Assembly: GCA_025350465.1 (NCBI GenBank)
Contig: JANXXU010000007.1
Location: forward strand, 62,001-126,000
DNA length: 64,000 nucleotides
Reading direction: 5' to 3'
DNA from: Alphaproteobacteria bacterium
Lineage (GTDB): Bacteria > Pseudomonadota > Alphaproteobacteria > Micropepsales > Micropepsaceae
This document shows positions 49,904-58,825 of this stretch, piece after piece (position 1 is the stretch's first letter; each line of letters begins with the position of its first letter). The position numbers were made by a program, and so were the translations under genes. The notes beneath the pieces are model-generated. The model did not search any database. It worked only from the letters and a program-made list of their open reading frames with translations, and was not told the DNA's origin.

Positions 49904-52630
49904 TTAATGCCAGTGGCCGCCCGGCTCCGGTCCAGCATAAGGCAAGCTCTTGCGCGGCAGCACCGTGTCGATAACCACGGCCAGACCCGGCAGGGCCGTC
50001 AGCGCCATGACCATGTTCGTCAAGAACATGAAGGTCATCAACGTGCCCATATCCGCCTGGAATTTGAGCGGCGAGAAGGACCATGTCGATACGCCGAGGG
50101 CGAAGTTTAGCGCCGTGAAGAACACACCGTTGCCGGTCTCCTGGATTGTCTCCTTGTAAGCGGTGGTGATGTTGACGCCGCGCGACAGATGGTATTGGAG
50201 GCGATTGTAGATGTAGTACGCGTAGTCGACGCCGACACCGACCACCAGCACGATCACCGGCAGGGTCGCAACCTTCAAGCCGATCTGAAGTTGCAACATG
50301 AAGAAGTAGCCGAAGAACGTCGCGTAGGTCAGCGGCAAGCAACAGCCGACCGCGGCTCGCCAGTCGAAGTAGGTGATGTAGGTCAAGAAGATCACGATCA
50401 TGTAGACGATCAAGATCGACGGCAGCTCATAGGTCGAGATGGTCTCGTTCACTGCGGCGGCTACGCCTGAATTGCCCAAGGCCAATCTGATGGTGAAGTC
50501 GTCCGGCACGCCATTGACCAGGAACAGGCTTGCCTTCTTCCATTCGGGTTTGCTGACCAGGGAGAGAATGTCGACCTTGGCATGACCGGTCGCATCGGGA
50601 ACGACGTCGACCGAGCCTTCGGCCACTTTCGCGCCGAAGACGTCGATGGTGCCGGGCTTGGGGGCCTCAAAACCGGTGACGAAAAAGTTCTGTTTCTGAT
50701 CCTTGATCAGCACGGGCGCGGTGTAGGTCAGGCCGGCCAGATCATTGCGCGTCATCGTCCATGTGCTGGTCGGTTTGGCCGGCTCACGGCGCGGTTTGCC
50801 GTCCACCAAATATTCCGGCGGCATGATCTTGTCTTTGTTGTTGGCCCCGGCGTTCAAGACCGGCGGGAAGCCGCGTTTGGCGATCCAATCTTTGACGGCG
50901 GCGACGACCGGTTTGATCGTCGTCGCCTTGCCGTCGTTCAAGAACACCTGAACCGGCATGATCGTACAATCCACGTCGATCAACCCCGAGGAGGGCGGAA
51001 TCGGCCCGACCGCTTGCACGAGCGAGTAGGCGTTGCGCGGTACGGCACGCCACTTGAGATTGCCTTCGTTCCAGCCGGCGTTGATCTGCTTGGCGAGGAA
51101 CGGCGCGCTCTGTACGTCGCGGACGCCGGGCACATTGCGCATGTACCAACTGAACTCGTTCACATAGTTCATGTAGGCGTAGTTGATGCACGATTGCGGC
51201 GGCGTCTCGACCACGATCGTCAGCAGATCGAGGCCGATCGAAAACTTGTCTGCGATGACGCGCGAATCGACGTTGTAACGCGATTCCGCCCGTAACTCGG
51301 GCGCGCCGGGGTGCAGGTCGCCGACGTGACGCTGTTCGCTTTTGACGGCTGCGAAAACGAAGAGGCCGAAGAACAGCGCCGACACCGGGAAGGCAACAAT
51401 CGGCTCGCCGAAGACGCCGAGCAGCCTCATGAAGCGTAAGCGCGTGTCGCGGGCGCCGGCGACCCGGGCGCGGTAACCGTCGTCGAACGTGAAGTACGAC
51501 GCGATCACCGGCAACATGATCAAATTGGTGATGATCTTCAGGCCGGTACCGATCGAGGCCGTGATCGCAAGTTCTTGAATCTGGGGAATGGGAACGATGT
51601 AAAGCGCGCCGAAGCCGACGACCGCGGTCACCAGGGACAGCGATCCCGGGATCAAGAGGCCGCGGAAGCTCGATCGTGCGGCCACCTCGGCCGAGGAGCC
51701 GTGCGCAAGCTCGGACGTGATCATGTTCAACTGCTGAACGCCATGACTGGTGCCGATTGCAAATACCAGGAACGGCACAAGGATCGCCAACGGGTCGAGG
51801 CCGAAGCCCAGCAAGGTCAGAATGCCGAACTGCCAAATGACCGAAGTGAGCGAGCAACCGACCGTCAGGAAGGTGAGCCTCCAGTTTCGGCAGTAGAAAT
51901 AGACAGCCAGAACGGTGAGGAAGAACGCCCCGCCAAAGAACCAAGGCGCAGATGTAATGCCGCCGAGCGCGATATCGCTGATGGCTTTCGCAAAGCCAAT
52001 GATGTGGACCTGCAGATCGCCGTGTTCGTATTTGCCGCGGATCTTTTGCTCGAGCTGCTCACCCAAGTCGATGTAGTCGAGCTTTTTCTGCGCCCGGACG
52101 TCGTATTCAAGGAGCTCAGTGACGACCAAGGAGGCCGTGAAATCGTTCGACACAAGGCGACCGACGAGATTGCCCTTGAGCACGTCGTTCTTCAGCTGGG
52201 TGATCGCCGGGCCGACCATCGTGTCCGGCGTGATTTTGCCCGGAATGACGTCGCGCGCCGTGATGCCGTCTTCGGTGATTTCAAGAATTCGGGTGTTTGG
52301 CGTCCACAGGCTGGTGACGGTGCGGCGATCGACGCCCGGCAAATAGAAAATATCCTGCGTGATTTCGTTCAGCGTCTTCAGGAACTGCTGATTCCAGATA
52401 TCGCCCTTGGTGTTGCGCAGCACCACGATGACGCGGTTGGCGCCAAACAGGCGATCTTCGTAGTCGTGGAACGTTTGAATGTAGGGATGGTTGGAGGGCA
52501 GACCCTTATAGAAGCCCGCGTCGAAGTGGAGCTTGGTCGCTTGGAATCCCAGAATGACAGTCGCGATCGCGATCGCTGCCAGAACCAGGACGCGCCCACG
52601 GAAGAAAATCGTCTCGAGAAATCTAATCAT
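49904..52630 (-). CDS. RND superfamily permease (MMPL/COG1033 type)
   Basis: 908-residue inner-membrane protein in two similar halves, each with one helix, a large periplasmic domain and a five-helix bundle. The first helix is VLVLAAIAIATVILGF; the N-half bundle contains FAIGTSHGVQQLN and the C-half VVGVGVDYAYYIYNRL. The conserved membrane Asp is present only in the C-half. No membrane-fusion or outer-membrane partner is nearby. Related permeases move hopanoids, other lipids or hydrophobic compounds; the substrate here is unknown. It is divergent from the di-iron protein gene and has its own terminator. Confidence 0.88.
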   Translation of the reverse strand: MIRFLETIFFRGRVLVLAAIAIATVILGFQATKLHFDAGFYKGLPSNHPYIQTFHDYEDRLFGANRVIVVLRNTKGDIWNQQFLKTLNEITQDIFYLPGVDRRTVTSLWTPNTRILEITEDGITARDVIPGKITPDTMVGPAITQLKNDVLKGNLVGRLVSNDFTASLVVTELLEYDVRAQKKLDYIDLGEQLEQKIRGKYEHGDLQVHIIGFAKAISDIALGGITSAPWFFGGAFFLTVLAVYFYCRNWRLTFLTVGCSLTSVIWQFGILTLLGFGLDPLAILVPFLVFAIGTSHGVQQLNMITSELAHGSSAEVAARSSFRGLLIPGSLSLVTAVVGFGALYIVPIPQIQELAITASIGTGLKIITNLIMLPVIASYFTFDDGYRARVAGARDTRLRFMRLLGVFGEPIVAFPVSALFFGLFVFAAVKSEQRHVGDLHPGAPELRAESRYNVDSRVIADKFSIGLDLLTIVVETPPQSCINYAYMNYVNEFSWYMRNVPGVRDVQSAPFLAKQINAGWNEGNLKWRAVPRNAYSLVQAVGPIPPSSGLIDVDCTIMPVQVFLNDGKATTIKPVVAAVKDWIAKRGFPPVLNAGANNKDKIMPPEYLVDGKPRREPAKPTSTWTMTRNDLAGLTYTAPVLIKDQKQNFFVTGFEAPKPGTIDVFGAKVAEGSVDVVPDATGHAKVDILSLVSKPEWKKASLFLVNGVPDDFTIRLALGNSGVAAAVNETISTYELPSILIVYMIVIFLTYITYFDWRAAVGCCLPLTYATFFGYFFMLQLQIGLKVATLPVIVLVVGVGVDYAYYIYNRLQYHLSRGVNITTAYKETIQETGNGVFFTALNFALGVSTWSFSPLKFQADMGTLMTFMFLTNMVMALTALPGLAVVIDTVLPRKSLPYAGPEPGGHWH

Positions 52631-53138
52631 GAACTTCCGTTTACTCCCTCGGAGAGCGCACTCTGACGGTGCGTCTCAAGCGTTACCAACCGGCAGCGGC
52701 AGCCACGGACAATGCGCGATACGCATCCAACCGCGTCGTGCCGAATTCCATCGTTTCGTCGGGAAAAAGGATGCCCCTGTGGTCGCGGCGGGCGCCAATT
52801 CTGCGAGGCGAACACGCTGCCGCGACTCGACTGTCCACTGGTGTGTCCTTCCCCCCTCAGGCGCACAGGTCCGCGTCACCTCCCCAAGCGACGCGCCCTT
52901 CGGGCCCTCCGCGCGCCATCGACGCCGGCAAACGCAGTCAAGCCCAACCACTTCCTCTAACACATTCATGATGCCGTCGCCAAAGCCTGGACTCGAATCA
53001 TGCTGAAGAGCCGAGGAGTGTGGGCGCTGTGCCGCAGTCGTGGTTTGGCCGGCACGCTTGGTCGGCGAACCGGCCGTTCAACATGACAGAGCGATTTTAA
53101 GGAGCTTCTAATTGTCTCGGCGCTAGAACCGGCAAAGC

Positions 53139-53175
53139 TGACGCCAGCGTCAAGTTAAAGTTGACGCACATGTCA
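53139..53175 (+). promoter_or_regulatory. Tandem operator, two TGAC-N6-GTCA palindromes
   Basis: TGAC-GCCAGC-GTCA (53139-53152) and TGAC-GCACAT-GTCA (53162-53175) repeat at a 23-base interval, about two helical turns, so two dimers would bind the same face. The first is a nearly perfect palindrome (TGACGC-CA-GCGTCA). The second overlaps the -35 box of the promoter below. The regulator is not identified; the 4-6-4 layout is compatible with CRP/FNR, GntR or TetR-like dimers. Confidence 0.6.
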
Positions 53176-53189
53176 CTTTTTGCTAGACG
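53161..53189 (+). promoter_or_regulatory. Predicted promoter of the di-iron protein gene
   Basis: TTGACG (53161-53166), a 17-base spacer and TAGACG (53184-53189). The start of transcription would be near 53196, giving a leader of about 33 bases with GTGGGAGCG as ribosome-binding region before ATG 53229. The overlap with the second operator favours repression. Confidence 0.5.
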
Positions 53190-53228
53190 GCCGGCAGAGC
53201 AACGCCATTCGAGTGGGAGCGAATATTC

Positions 53229-54347
53229 ATGACTACGCTGCAGATCACCAAGGATCAGGCCTACAACGCCGTCGATCCGACCGATTTCCCGGCCATGATG
53301 GAAGTGGAGCGCTATGGCGCGCGGTCTTCAGCCTTCGACAAGATTATCTCTGCGACCCACGACCATTTCTGGGATCCGCTCGACAAGAAGTACATCGACT
53401 TCGCCGAGCCCTTCGACATCGAAAACGACCAGATTTTGCCCGACGAGTTCTTTCCGATCTTCCAGACTAAGTTCGGCGAGACACTGACGGCCAAGCAGAA
53501 AGTCAAGTTCGCCAACGAATCCGCGCGCTGGATTTTGTCGTCGATCCTGCACGGCGAACAGGGAGCGTTGTCGCTGTCGGCGTCGCTCTGCCACATCCTG
53601 CGCGACCCCGGCGCACAAGAATACGCGGCCAATCAGGCGCGCGAGGAAGCGCGCCATGTGGCCGGCTTCTCGCGTTATGTGCAAGCGCGCTGGGGCAAGC
53701 CGCTGCCGGTCGGACCGACACTCGGAACGCTGTTGACCGAACTCGTGCTGGCGCCCGAGGTCTACAAGAAGATCGTCGGCATGCAGATGCTGGTCGAAGG
53801 TCTCGCGATGGGCGCCTTTGCGACGCTTTACACGAAGTCACGCGATCCGCTGCTCGTGCGACTCTGCCAGCTCGTCATGACGGACGAGGCCTTCCACCAC
53901 AAATTCGGCAAGATCTGGGCCGATCGAACGATTCCGAAACTCTCCAAGCAGGAGCAGGAATTGGTCGAGGATTGGGCGGCGAGTTGCTTCCAGACGCTGC
54001 TCTTCAATCTGATCAACCCGGAGCAGATGAAGTCGGTCTATGCGCTGGTCGGAATCGATTGGCAGGAAGCGCAAGCCTCGCTGATGGACGCGATCTCCGA
54101 CGACCTTCGGCGCGAGCGCATGCGCGAGGGCACGGATATCTTTCGCGTGCTGATCAAGACGCTGCTCAAGGCCGGTATCATCACCGACCGTACCAAGGCG
54201 TTCTACGCCATGTATGTCGACATGGAGGAACTCAAGGCCGAAGGCGACCGCATGATCGGCGACGATATCGCCGAAGAGGGCATCAAGTACCTTCAGACGA
54301 TCAATTTCGGCTCAAAGAAGGGCGCGATGCTTCTCGCCGCCGAATGA
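53229..54347 (+). CDS. Uncharacterised ferritin-like di-iron protein (putative oxygenase)
   Basis: 372-residue soluble protein with a complete di-iron ligand set in ferritin-like spacing: Glu110 (ILHGEQGAL), Glu140xxHis143 (REEARHVAGF), Glu190 (LVEGLAMGAF) and Glu220xxHis223 (DEAFHHKFGKIW). The helical core is flanked by about 100 N-terminal and 140 C-terminal residues, much longer than ferritin or rubrerythrin. This size is nearer to di-iron oxygenases, N-oxygenases and R2-like proteins. I do not recognise the exact family. No signal peptide. It is expressed alone from a promoter with a tandem operator and lies opposite an RND permease. Confidence 0.8.
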   Translation: MTTLQITKDQAYNAVDPTDFPAMMEVERYGARSSAFDKIISATHDHFWDPLDKKYIDFAEPFDIENDQILPDEFFPIFQTKFGETLTAKQKVKFANESARWILSSILHGEQGALSLSASLCHILRDPGAQEYAANQAREEARHVAGFSRYVQARWGKPLPVGPTLGTLLTELVLAPEVYKKIVGMQMLVEGLAMGAFATLYTKSRDPLLVRLCQLVMTDEAFHHKFGKIWADRTIPKLSKQEQELVEDWAASCFQTLLFNLINPEQMKSVYALVGIDWQEAQASLMDAISDDLRRERMREGTDIFRVLIKTLLKAGIITDRTKAFYAMYVDMEELKAEGDRMIGDDIAEEGIKYLQTINFGSKKGAMLLAAE

Positions 54348-54391
54348 AATCTCATTCCTGATCGAATAAGGGCGGCGCAGTGCCGCCCTTT

Positions 54392-55693
54392 CTATATGCC
54401 GGCCGCCGCAAGGCTGATGCAGGCGATATGCACCGGATCGAGCGGTACGGCGCCATCGCGCGTGCCGTCGTCTTTGAAGCGGCTCCATTGCGCATTGGCG
54501 ACGACGCAAAAGTCGTTACCGGCAACCGTTCCCAGCGAAGGTTCAGGGATGTTCGCGTCGTTTGCGGACAATACCCGTACGCGTGTCACCGCCGTCCCCG
54601 AGGCATCGAGCGAAATGGCAATGATGCGCTGTGGATTGATGCCGTTCTGCACTGCGATCAGCGTGTCGTTGTGACGATAGAGTCCATCGATGCCGAGGAG
54701 CGTCGCGCCGTCGGCAAAGTCGATGGTTTGCAGCGCCTTCGTCTTCACATCGATGAAGTGCAGGCCGGCGGAATAGTCGGCGACGATCAGATGCGAGCCG
54801 TCCGGCGTCGTCGTGACGCCCTGCAACGAGATGAAGTTTTCATTGCGCAGCCAAGGCGAAAGCGTTGAGCCGGCCGCATCGACGGCATAGATGACCGGCG
54901 CTATAGAGTCGGGCGCGAAGACATTTCCGTCGGCGGTCACGGCAACATCGCCTATGACACGTTCCTCGTCTGTCTTCGGGAGCAGTGCCGTCGAGAGCAA
55001 GTGTCCGTCGCCAAGGGCGAAGGAAAATACGCCGTTCGCCCCGCGATCCTCGGCACGGGGTTGCGCGTGCGGAACGGCACTTGAAGCGACCCAAAGGCGT
55101 TGACGTTTTCCGTCGACGGCAAGTCCGAAAGCGCCGAACAATCCGCTTGTCGGGGCGTTTGCGAATTGGCTTTGCCGGCCGTCGGGCGAGAGCGCTACGA
55201 TTTTCCGCTGATCGACGCTGCTGACGAAGAACCGCTTCGTCGAAGGATCGAAGGCGACGCCCTCGGCAAGGAACGGCGCACCCGCAACAGTTGCAAAGAC
55301 CGTCGACACTCCAACCGGCGCTCGAATGGCGTCGAATTTCGCAAGTACCGCCTTGAAGGCGGGTTGATCCTTCAAGGCGGCGAAAGCGGCATCGTGCTCA
55401 ACATCGGCAATGAGGCCCATGTCCGCGTAGGCGGTGAGCGCGTCGATCGCTTCGGCGGATTTGCCGGCTTTGGCGGAGCTCGCCGCCAAATTATAAAGTG
55501 CTGTCGCAAGATGTGGACGCAAGGCGAGGGCGCCTGCAAAATCCTTCGCCGCTTCGGCGAAATTCCCGGCTTTGTAGGCGGCGATGCCCTGCAATTGCAG
55601 TTGATGCGCTTGCTGTGGCGAAGTATCGGCGTGCGCTAAAGTAGGCGAGACGACGAATAGCGATGCAAAAACGAAGAGCAAATGCCGATACAT
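54392..55693 (-). CDS. Exported TPR / beta-propeller protein
   Basis: 433-residue protein with a signal peptide (HLLFVFASLFVVSPTLAHA). Two TPR-like helical repeats follow (GIAAYKAGNFAEAAKDFAGA and LYNLAASSAKAGKSAEAIDA). A large six- or seven-bladed beta-propeller of the SMP-30/NHL kind makes up the rest (FLAEGVAFDPSTKRFFVSSV, DVAVTADGNVFAPDS, GVTTTPDGSHLIVADYSAG). The mature protein is predicted to be periplasmic. Function unknown; a lactonase or binding role is possible. ATG 55693 is chosen over an upstream TTG because it starts the signal peptide. Confidence 0.75.
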   Translation of the reverse strand: MYRHLLFVFASLFVVSPTLAHADTSPQQAHQLQLQGIAAYKAGNFAEAAKDFAGALALRPHLATALYNLAASSAKAGKSAEAIDALTAYADMGLIADVEHDAAFAALKDQPAFKAVLAKFDAIRAPVGVSTVFATVAGAPFLAEGVAFDPSTKRFFVSSVDQRKIVALSPDGRQSQFANAPTSGLFGAFGLAVDGKRQRLWVASSAVPHAQPRAEDRGANGVFSFALGDGHLLSTALLPKTDEERVIGDVAVTADGNVFAPDSIAPVIYAVDAAGSTLSPWLRNENFISLQGVTTTPDGSHLIVADYSAGLHFIDVKTKALQTIDFADGATLLGIDGLYRHNDTLIAVQNGINPQRIIAISLDASGTAVTRVRVLSANDANIPEPSLGTVAGNDFCVVANAQWSRFKDDGTRDGAVPLDPVHIACISLAAAGI

Positions 55694-55806
55694 GAGTTTC
55701 CCCTGCCGTGTGCGGCCCCCGCTCATCAATTGCAGATGGGTACCAAGGCGCGCAATCTGCTAGCGGAAAATTGATCGCTTGCTCCTCAATCCGGGGGATA
55801 TTTGGC

Positions 55807-56235
55807 GTGGAATATTTGGAATCGGGATTTGTAGCGCGCGGCGTCAGCCGCTTGATGCTTGAGCGCGGATATTCGCCGCTTGTCGAGTTCACCTTGCCGA
55901 CGGGGCGCAGGCTGGACGTGGCGGCGGTTTCGGACTCGGGTGAAATCGTCGCCGTTGAAATCAAGGTTAGTCTCGCCGATCTGCGCGCCGACGAAAAATG
56001 GGTCGAGTATTTGGAGTTCTGCGATCGCTTCTATTTCGCGGTCCCGGAGAATTTTCCCCAAGAGGCGTTGCCGGCGGAACATGGGCTCATCGTCGCCGAC
56101 CGTTTCGGTGCCGCGATCATCCGCGACTCGGACCGGTCGCGCGTCGCCGGGGCCCGGCGCAAGGCGCTGCTCATTCGCTTTGCCCGCGTTGCCGCGGAAC
56201 GCTTGGCGCGAGCGGCCGATCCCTTCGCGCCTTAA
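55807..56235 (+). CDS. mmcB: MmcB family DNA repair protein
   Basis: 142-residue protein of the MmcB (DUF1052) family, restricted to Alphaproteobacteria and, in Caulobacter, belonging to the SOS response to mitomycin C. Restriction-endonuclease-like core: LPTGRRLDVAAVSDSGEIVAVEIK with the D...E-x-K catalytic-type triad, then EKWVEYLEFCDRFYFAVPE and AEHGLIVADRFGAAIIRD. GTG 55807 is chosen; the frame stays open to 55708 without similarity. It may act as a nuclease; this is inferred from the fold. Confidence 0.85.
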   Translation: MEYLESGFVARGVSRLMLERGYSPLVEFTLPTGRRLDVAAVSDSGEIVAVEIKVSLADLRADEKWVEYLEFCDRFYFAVPENFPQEALPAEHGLIVADRFGAAIIRDSDRSRVAGARRKALLIRFARVAAERLARAADPFAP

Positions 56236-56304
56236 CCTTTGTCTTAACGGAAACGGGCGGGTTTGGTTGATCGGAACGGCGCGCCGTGCTCAACATCGGC
56301 TCCC

Positions 56305-57789
56305 ATGGATCACACGCAAGCTCTAGGTCCGTTGCTCGAAAAACTCGCGTCGGTGCGGGTGCTCTGCATCGGCGACGTGATGCTGGATCGCTTCGTCTAC
56401 GGGTCGGTGGATCGGGTATCGCCGGAAGCGCCGATTCCGGTCCTGCGGATCGAGCGCGAAGCGCAAATGCTCGGAGGTGCCGGAAACGTCGTGCGCAACG
56501 TCGCGGCGCTGGGCGCACACGCTACTTTGATCGCGGTCGTCGGCGACGATGACGCCGGCCGCGATATCGCGCGGCTTATCGCCAACGAGCCAAGTCTTGA
56601 AGCAAGCCTGATCACCGTTGCCGATCGTTCGACGACGGTGAAGCTGCGCTATGTCGCGGGCAATCAACAACTCTTGCGCGCCGATCGCGAGCAATCGAAC
56701 GCTCTCGAGCGCGAGACGAACGAGCGCGTGTGTGCCGCGGTCGAAGGCGAAATCGCCGACGCCGATGTTGTTGTCTTGTCCGACTACGCGAAGGGCGTTT
56801 TGTCGCCGGGCGTTGTCGCGCGCGTTGTTGCGATCGCGGCTCGGCACGCAAAGCCTGTCATCGCGGACCCCAAGACTGTCGATTTCGCGCGTTACAAGGG
56901 CGTCAACGTGCTGACGCCGAACGCGAAGGAACTTGCGGCCGCCACGGCGATGGCCGTCGGCGACGACGCTTCCGCCGAAAGTGCGGCCCGCAAGGCGCTG
57001 GCGAGCGCCGCTGCCGACGCGGTCTTGGTGACACGGTCGGAGCGTGGAATGACGCTAGTTGCGCGCGATGGCGGGACGCATCATTTTCCCGCCGAAGCGC
57101 GCGAGGTGTTCGACGTTTCGGGCGCAGGCGACACGGTGCTCGCCGTTCTTGGCCTTGCGCTTGGCGCCGGCGCGTCGATCGCGGATGCCGCAGCCTTTGC
57201 AAATCTCGCGGCAGGGATCGTGGTCTGCAAAGCGGGCACGGCGGTTGTGCGTCCCGACGAACTTTCCCAGGCACTTCACGCGGCCGATCTCAAGGGGCCC
57301 GAGGCGAAAATCAGAACGATTGATTCGGCGCTCGACCTGACCGAGCGATGGCGCACGCGTGGGCTCAAGATCGGCTTCACCAATGGCTGCTTCGATCTTA
57401 TTCATACGGGCCATATCTCCATGCTGGCGCAAGCGCGCGCGGCGTGCGACCGGCTGGTCGTCGGTCTCAATACGGATGCTTCCGTCAAGCGGTTGAAGGG
57501 CCCGACGCGCCCGGTCAACACCGAGATGGCGCGCGCCATCGTGCTTGCGGCGCTGGAGACGGTGGATCTGGTCGTTCTGTTCGACGAAGAAACGCCGATC
57601 AAATTGATCGAGGCGTTGCGTCCGGACGCGTTGATCAAGGGCGCCGACTACAGCGTCGAGCAAGTCGTCGGTGCTTCATTCGTGCAGTCCTATGGCGGGC
57701 GTGTCGTGCTGGCGACGCTGATGCCGGGGCAAAGCACGAGCGGAACCATCGCACGCATGGGCCGCGTGCCGGCCGGTGCCAAGCCATGA
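56305..57789 (+). CDS. hldE: Bifunctional heptose 7-phosphate kinase / heptose 1-phosphate adenylyltransferase HldE
   Basis: Two steps in making ADP-heptose for the lipopolysaccharide core. 494 residues: N-terminal ribokinase-fold kinase (LGGAGNVVRNVAALG; catalytic Asp276 in SGAGDTVLAVL) and C-terminal nucleotidyltransferase (GFTNGCFDLIHTGH, HTGH at 367-370; KRLKGPTRPVN). The stop overlaps the start of hldD as ATGA. The start is ATG 56305. Confidence 0.95.
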   Translation: MDHTQALGPLLEKLASVRVLCIGDVMLDRFVYGSVDRVSPEAPIPVLRIEREAQMLGGAGNVVRNVAALGAHATLIAVVGDDDAGRDIARLIANEPSLEASLITVADRSTTVKLRYVAGNQQLLRADREQSNALERETNERVCAAVEGEIADADVVVLSDYAKGVLSPGVVARVVAIAARHAKPVIADPKTVDFARYKGVNVLTPNAKELAAATAMAVGDDASAESAARKALASAAADAVLVTRSERGMTLVARDGGTHHFPAEAREVFDVSGAGDTVLAVLGLALGAGASIADAAAFANLAAGIVVCKAGTAVVRPDELSQALHAADLKGPEAKIRTIDSALDLTERWRTRGLKIGFTNGCFDLIHTGHISMLAQARAACDRLVVGLNTDASVKRLKGPTRPVNTEMARAIVLAALETVDLVVLFDEETPIKLIEALRPDALIKGADYSVEQVVGASFVQSYGGRVVLATLMPGQSTSGTIARMGRVPAGAKP

Positions 57790-58769
57790 TCCTGGTGACG
57801 GGTGGCGCCGGCTTCATCGGCTCCAATCTCGCGGCGGCGCTTGCCGAAGGCGGGCACGAGGTCGCGATCTGCGATCGATTGGGGCACGAGGAGAAATGGC
57901 GCAACGTCGCCAAGGTCGACCTCGCCGATATCGTCTCGCCCGAGGAGGCGCCACAGTGGCTCGAGCGGCATCGCCGCCGGATCGATGCCGTCATCCATAT
58001 GGGCGCCGTCTCTTCGACGACCGAGCGCGACGTCGATTTGATCTTGCGCGAGAATTACCGCTTGTCGCGCGCGCTCTGGGAATTTTCGGCTCGCGAAAGC
58101 GCGCGCTTCATCTATGCGTCGTCGGCCGCGACCTACGGCGACGGCAGCGCCGGATTTGACGACGATGCGTCGCGCGCGTCGCTGGCGAAACTCACGCCGC
58201 TCAATCCATATGGCTGGTCGAAGCATTTGTTCGATCGCTTTGTCGCGTGCGAGGTCGCGCGCGGCGCGCCGTTGCCGAAACAATGGGCGGGGCTGAAGTT
58301 CTTCAACGTCTACGGGCCGAACGAGTATCACAAGGGCGCGATGAAGAGCGTGGTTGCGCAGGTCTTTCCGCGCGCCGCCGCGGGCGAAGCCGTGACGTTA
58401 TTCCGCTCGCACAATCCGAAATTCGCCGACGGCGGGCAGATGCGCGACTTCATCTATGTGCGCGACTGCGGCGATGTCGTCGCGTGGCTTCTGAAAACAC
58501 CGCGTGTCAACGGGCTGTTCAATTTGGGGACAGGGCAAGCGCGAACCTTCCTGGATCTGGCCCGCGCGGTATTCGCTGCGATCAACCGCAAGCCGAACAT
58601 CGCTTACGTCGATACGCCCGCCGAAATTCGCGACAAATATCAATATTTTACCGAGGCGCGCATGGAACGCTTGCGCAGCGCCGGCTACGGCGCGCCCTTC
58701 ACCTCGCTTGAGGACGGCGTCAGCGATTATGTGCAGCGCTATCTAAGCGCCGCCGATCGCTACCGCTGA
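57786..58769 (+). CDS. hldD: ADP-L-glycero-D-manno-heptose 6-epimerase HldD
   Basis: SDR-fold epimerase for the final step to ADP-L-glycero-D-manno-heptose. 327 residues; the NADP loop is TGGAGFIGSNLA (5-16) and the catalytic Tyr142/Lys146 pair sits in PYGWSKHLFDR. The motif FFNVYGPNEYHKGAMKS is specific to HldD. Translationally coupled to hldE, showing that this organism makes heptose-containing lipopolysaccharide. Confidence 0.95.
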   Translation: MILVTGGAGFIGSNLAAALAEGGHEVAICDRLGHEEKWRNVAKVDLADIVSPEEAPQWLERHRRRIDAVIHMGAVSSTTERDVDLILRENYRLSRALWEFSARESARFIYASSAATYGDGSAGFDDDASRASLAKLTPLNPYGWSKHLFDRFVACEVARGAPLPKQWAGLKFFNVYGPNEYHKGAMKSVVAQVFPRAAAGEAVTLFRSHNPKFADGGQMRDFIYVRDCGDVVAWLLKTPRVNGLFNLGTGQARTFLDLARAVFAAINRKPNIAYVDTPAEIRDKYQYFTEARMERLRSAGYGAPFTSLEDGVSDYVQRYLSAADRYR

Positions 58770-58789
58770 AATCGACAGCAGCGCGTACT

Positions 58790-58814
58790 TTCCTCCCCCG
58801 CAAGAGCGGAGGAA
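58790..58814 (+). repeat. Palindromic element between hldD and regA
   Basis: TTCCTCC (58790-58796) and GGAGGAA (58808-58814) form a 7-bp stem with a small inner GC-AAGA-GC helix. It lies between convergent genes. It resembles the element after gyrB; neither has a clear T-run, so it may be a dispersed repeat or an inefficient bidirectional terminator. Confidence 0.45.
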
Positions 58815-58825
58815 GAAAGAATCGC

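Larger units (their letters stand above)
52631..53228. other. 598-base divergent intergenic region (permease / di-iron gene)
   Basis: No believable gene: the short open frames lack family features. The half near the permease is GC-rich and shows no clear promoter to me. The half near the di-iron gene carries the tandem TGAC-N6-GTCA operators and a promoter, listed separately. The unusual length for this compact genome suggests further control signals. Confidence 0.5.

Noticed and set aside
52533..53006. Overlapping open frames in the permease / di-iron intergenic region
   Set aside because: Low-complexity Arg/Ser/Pro-rich translations, no ribosome-binding site, and overlap with the permease start.
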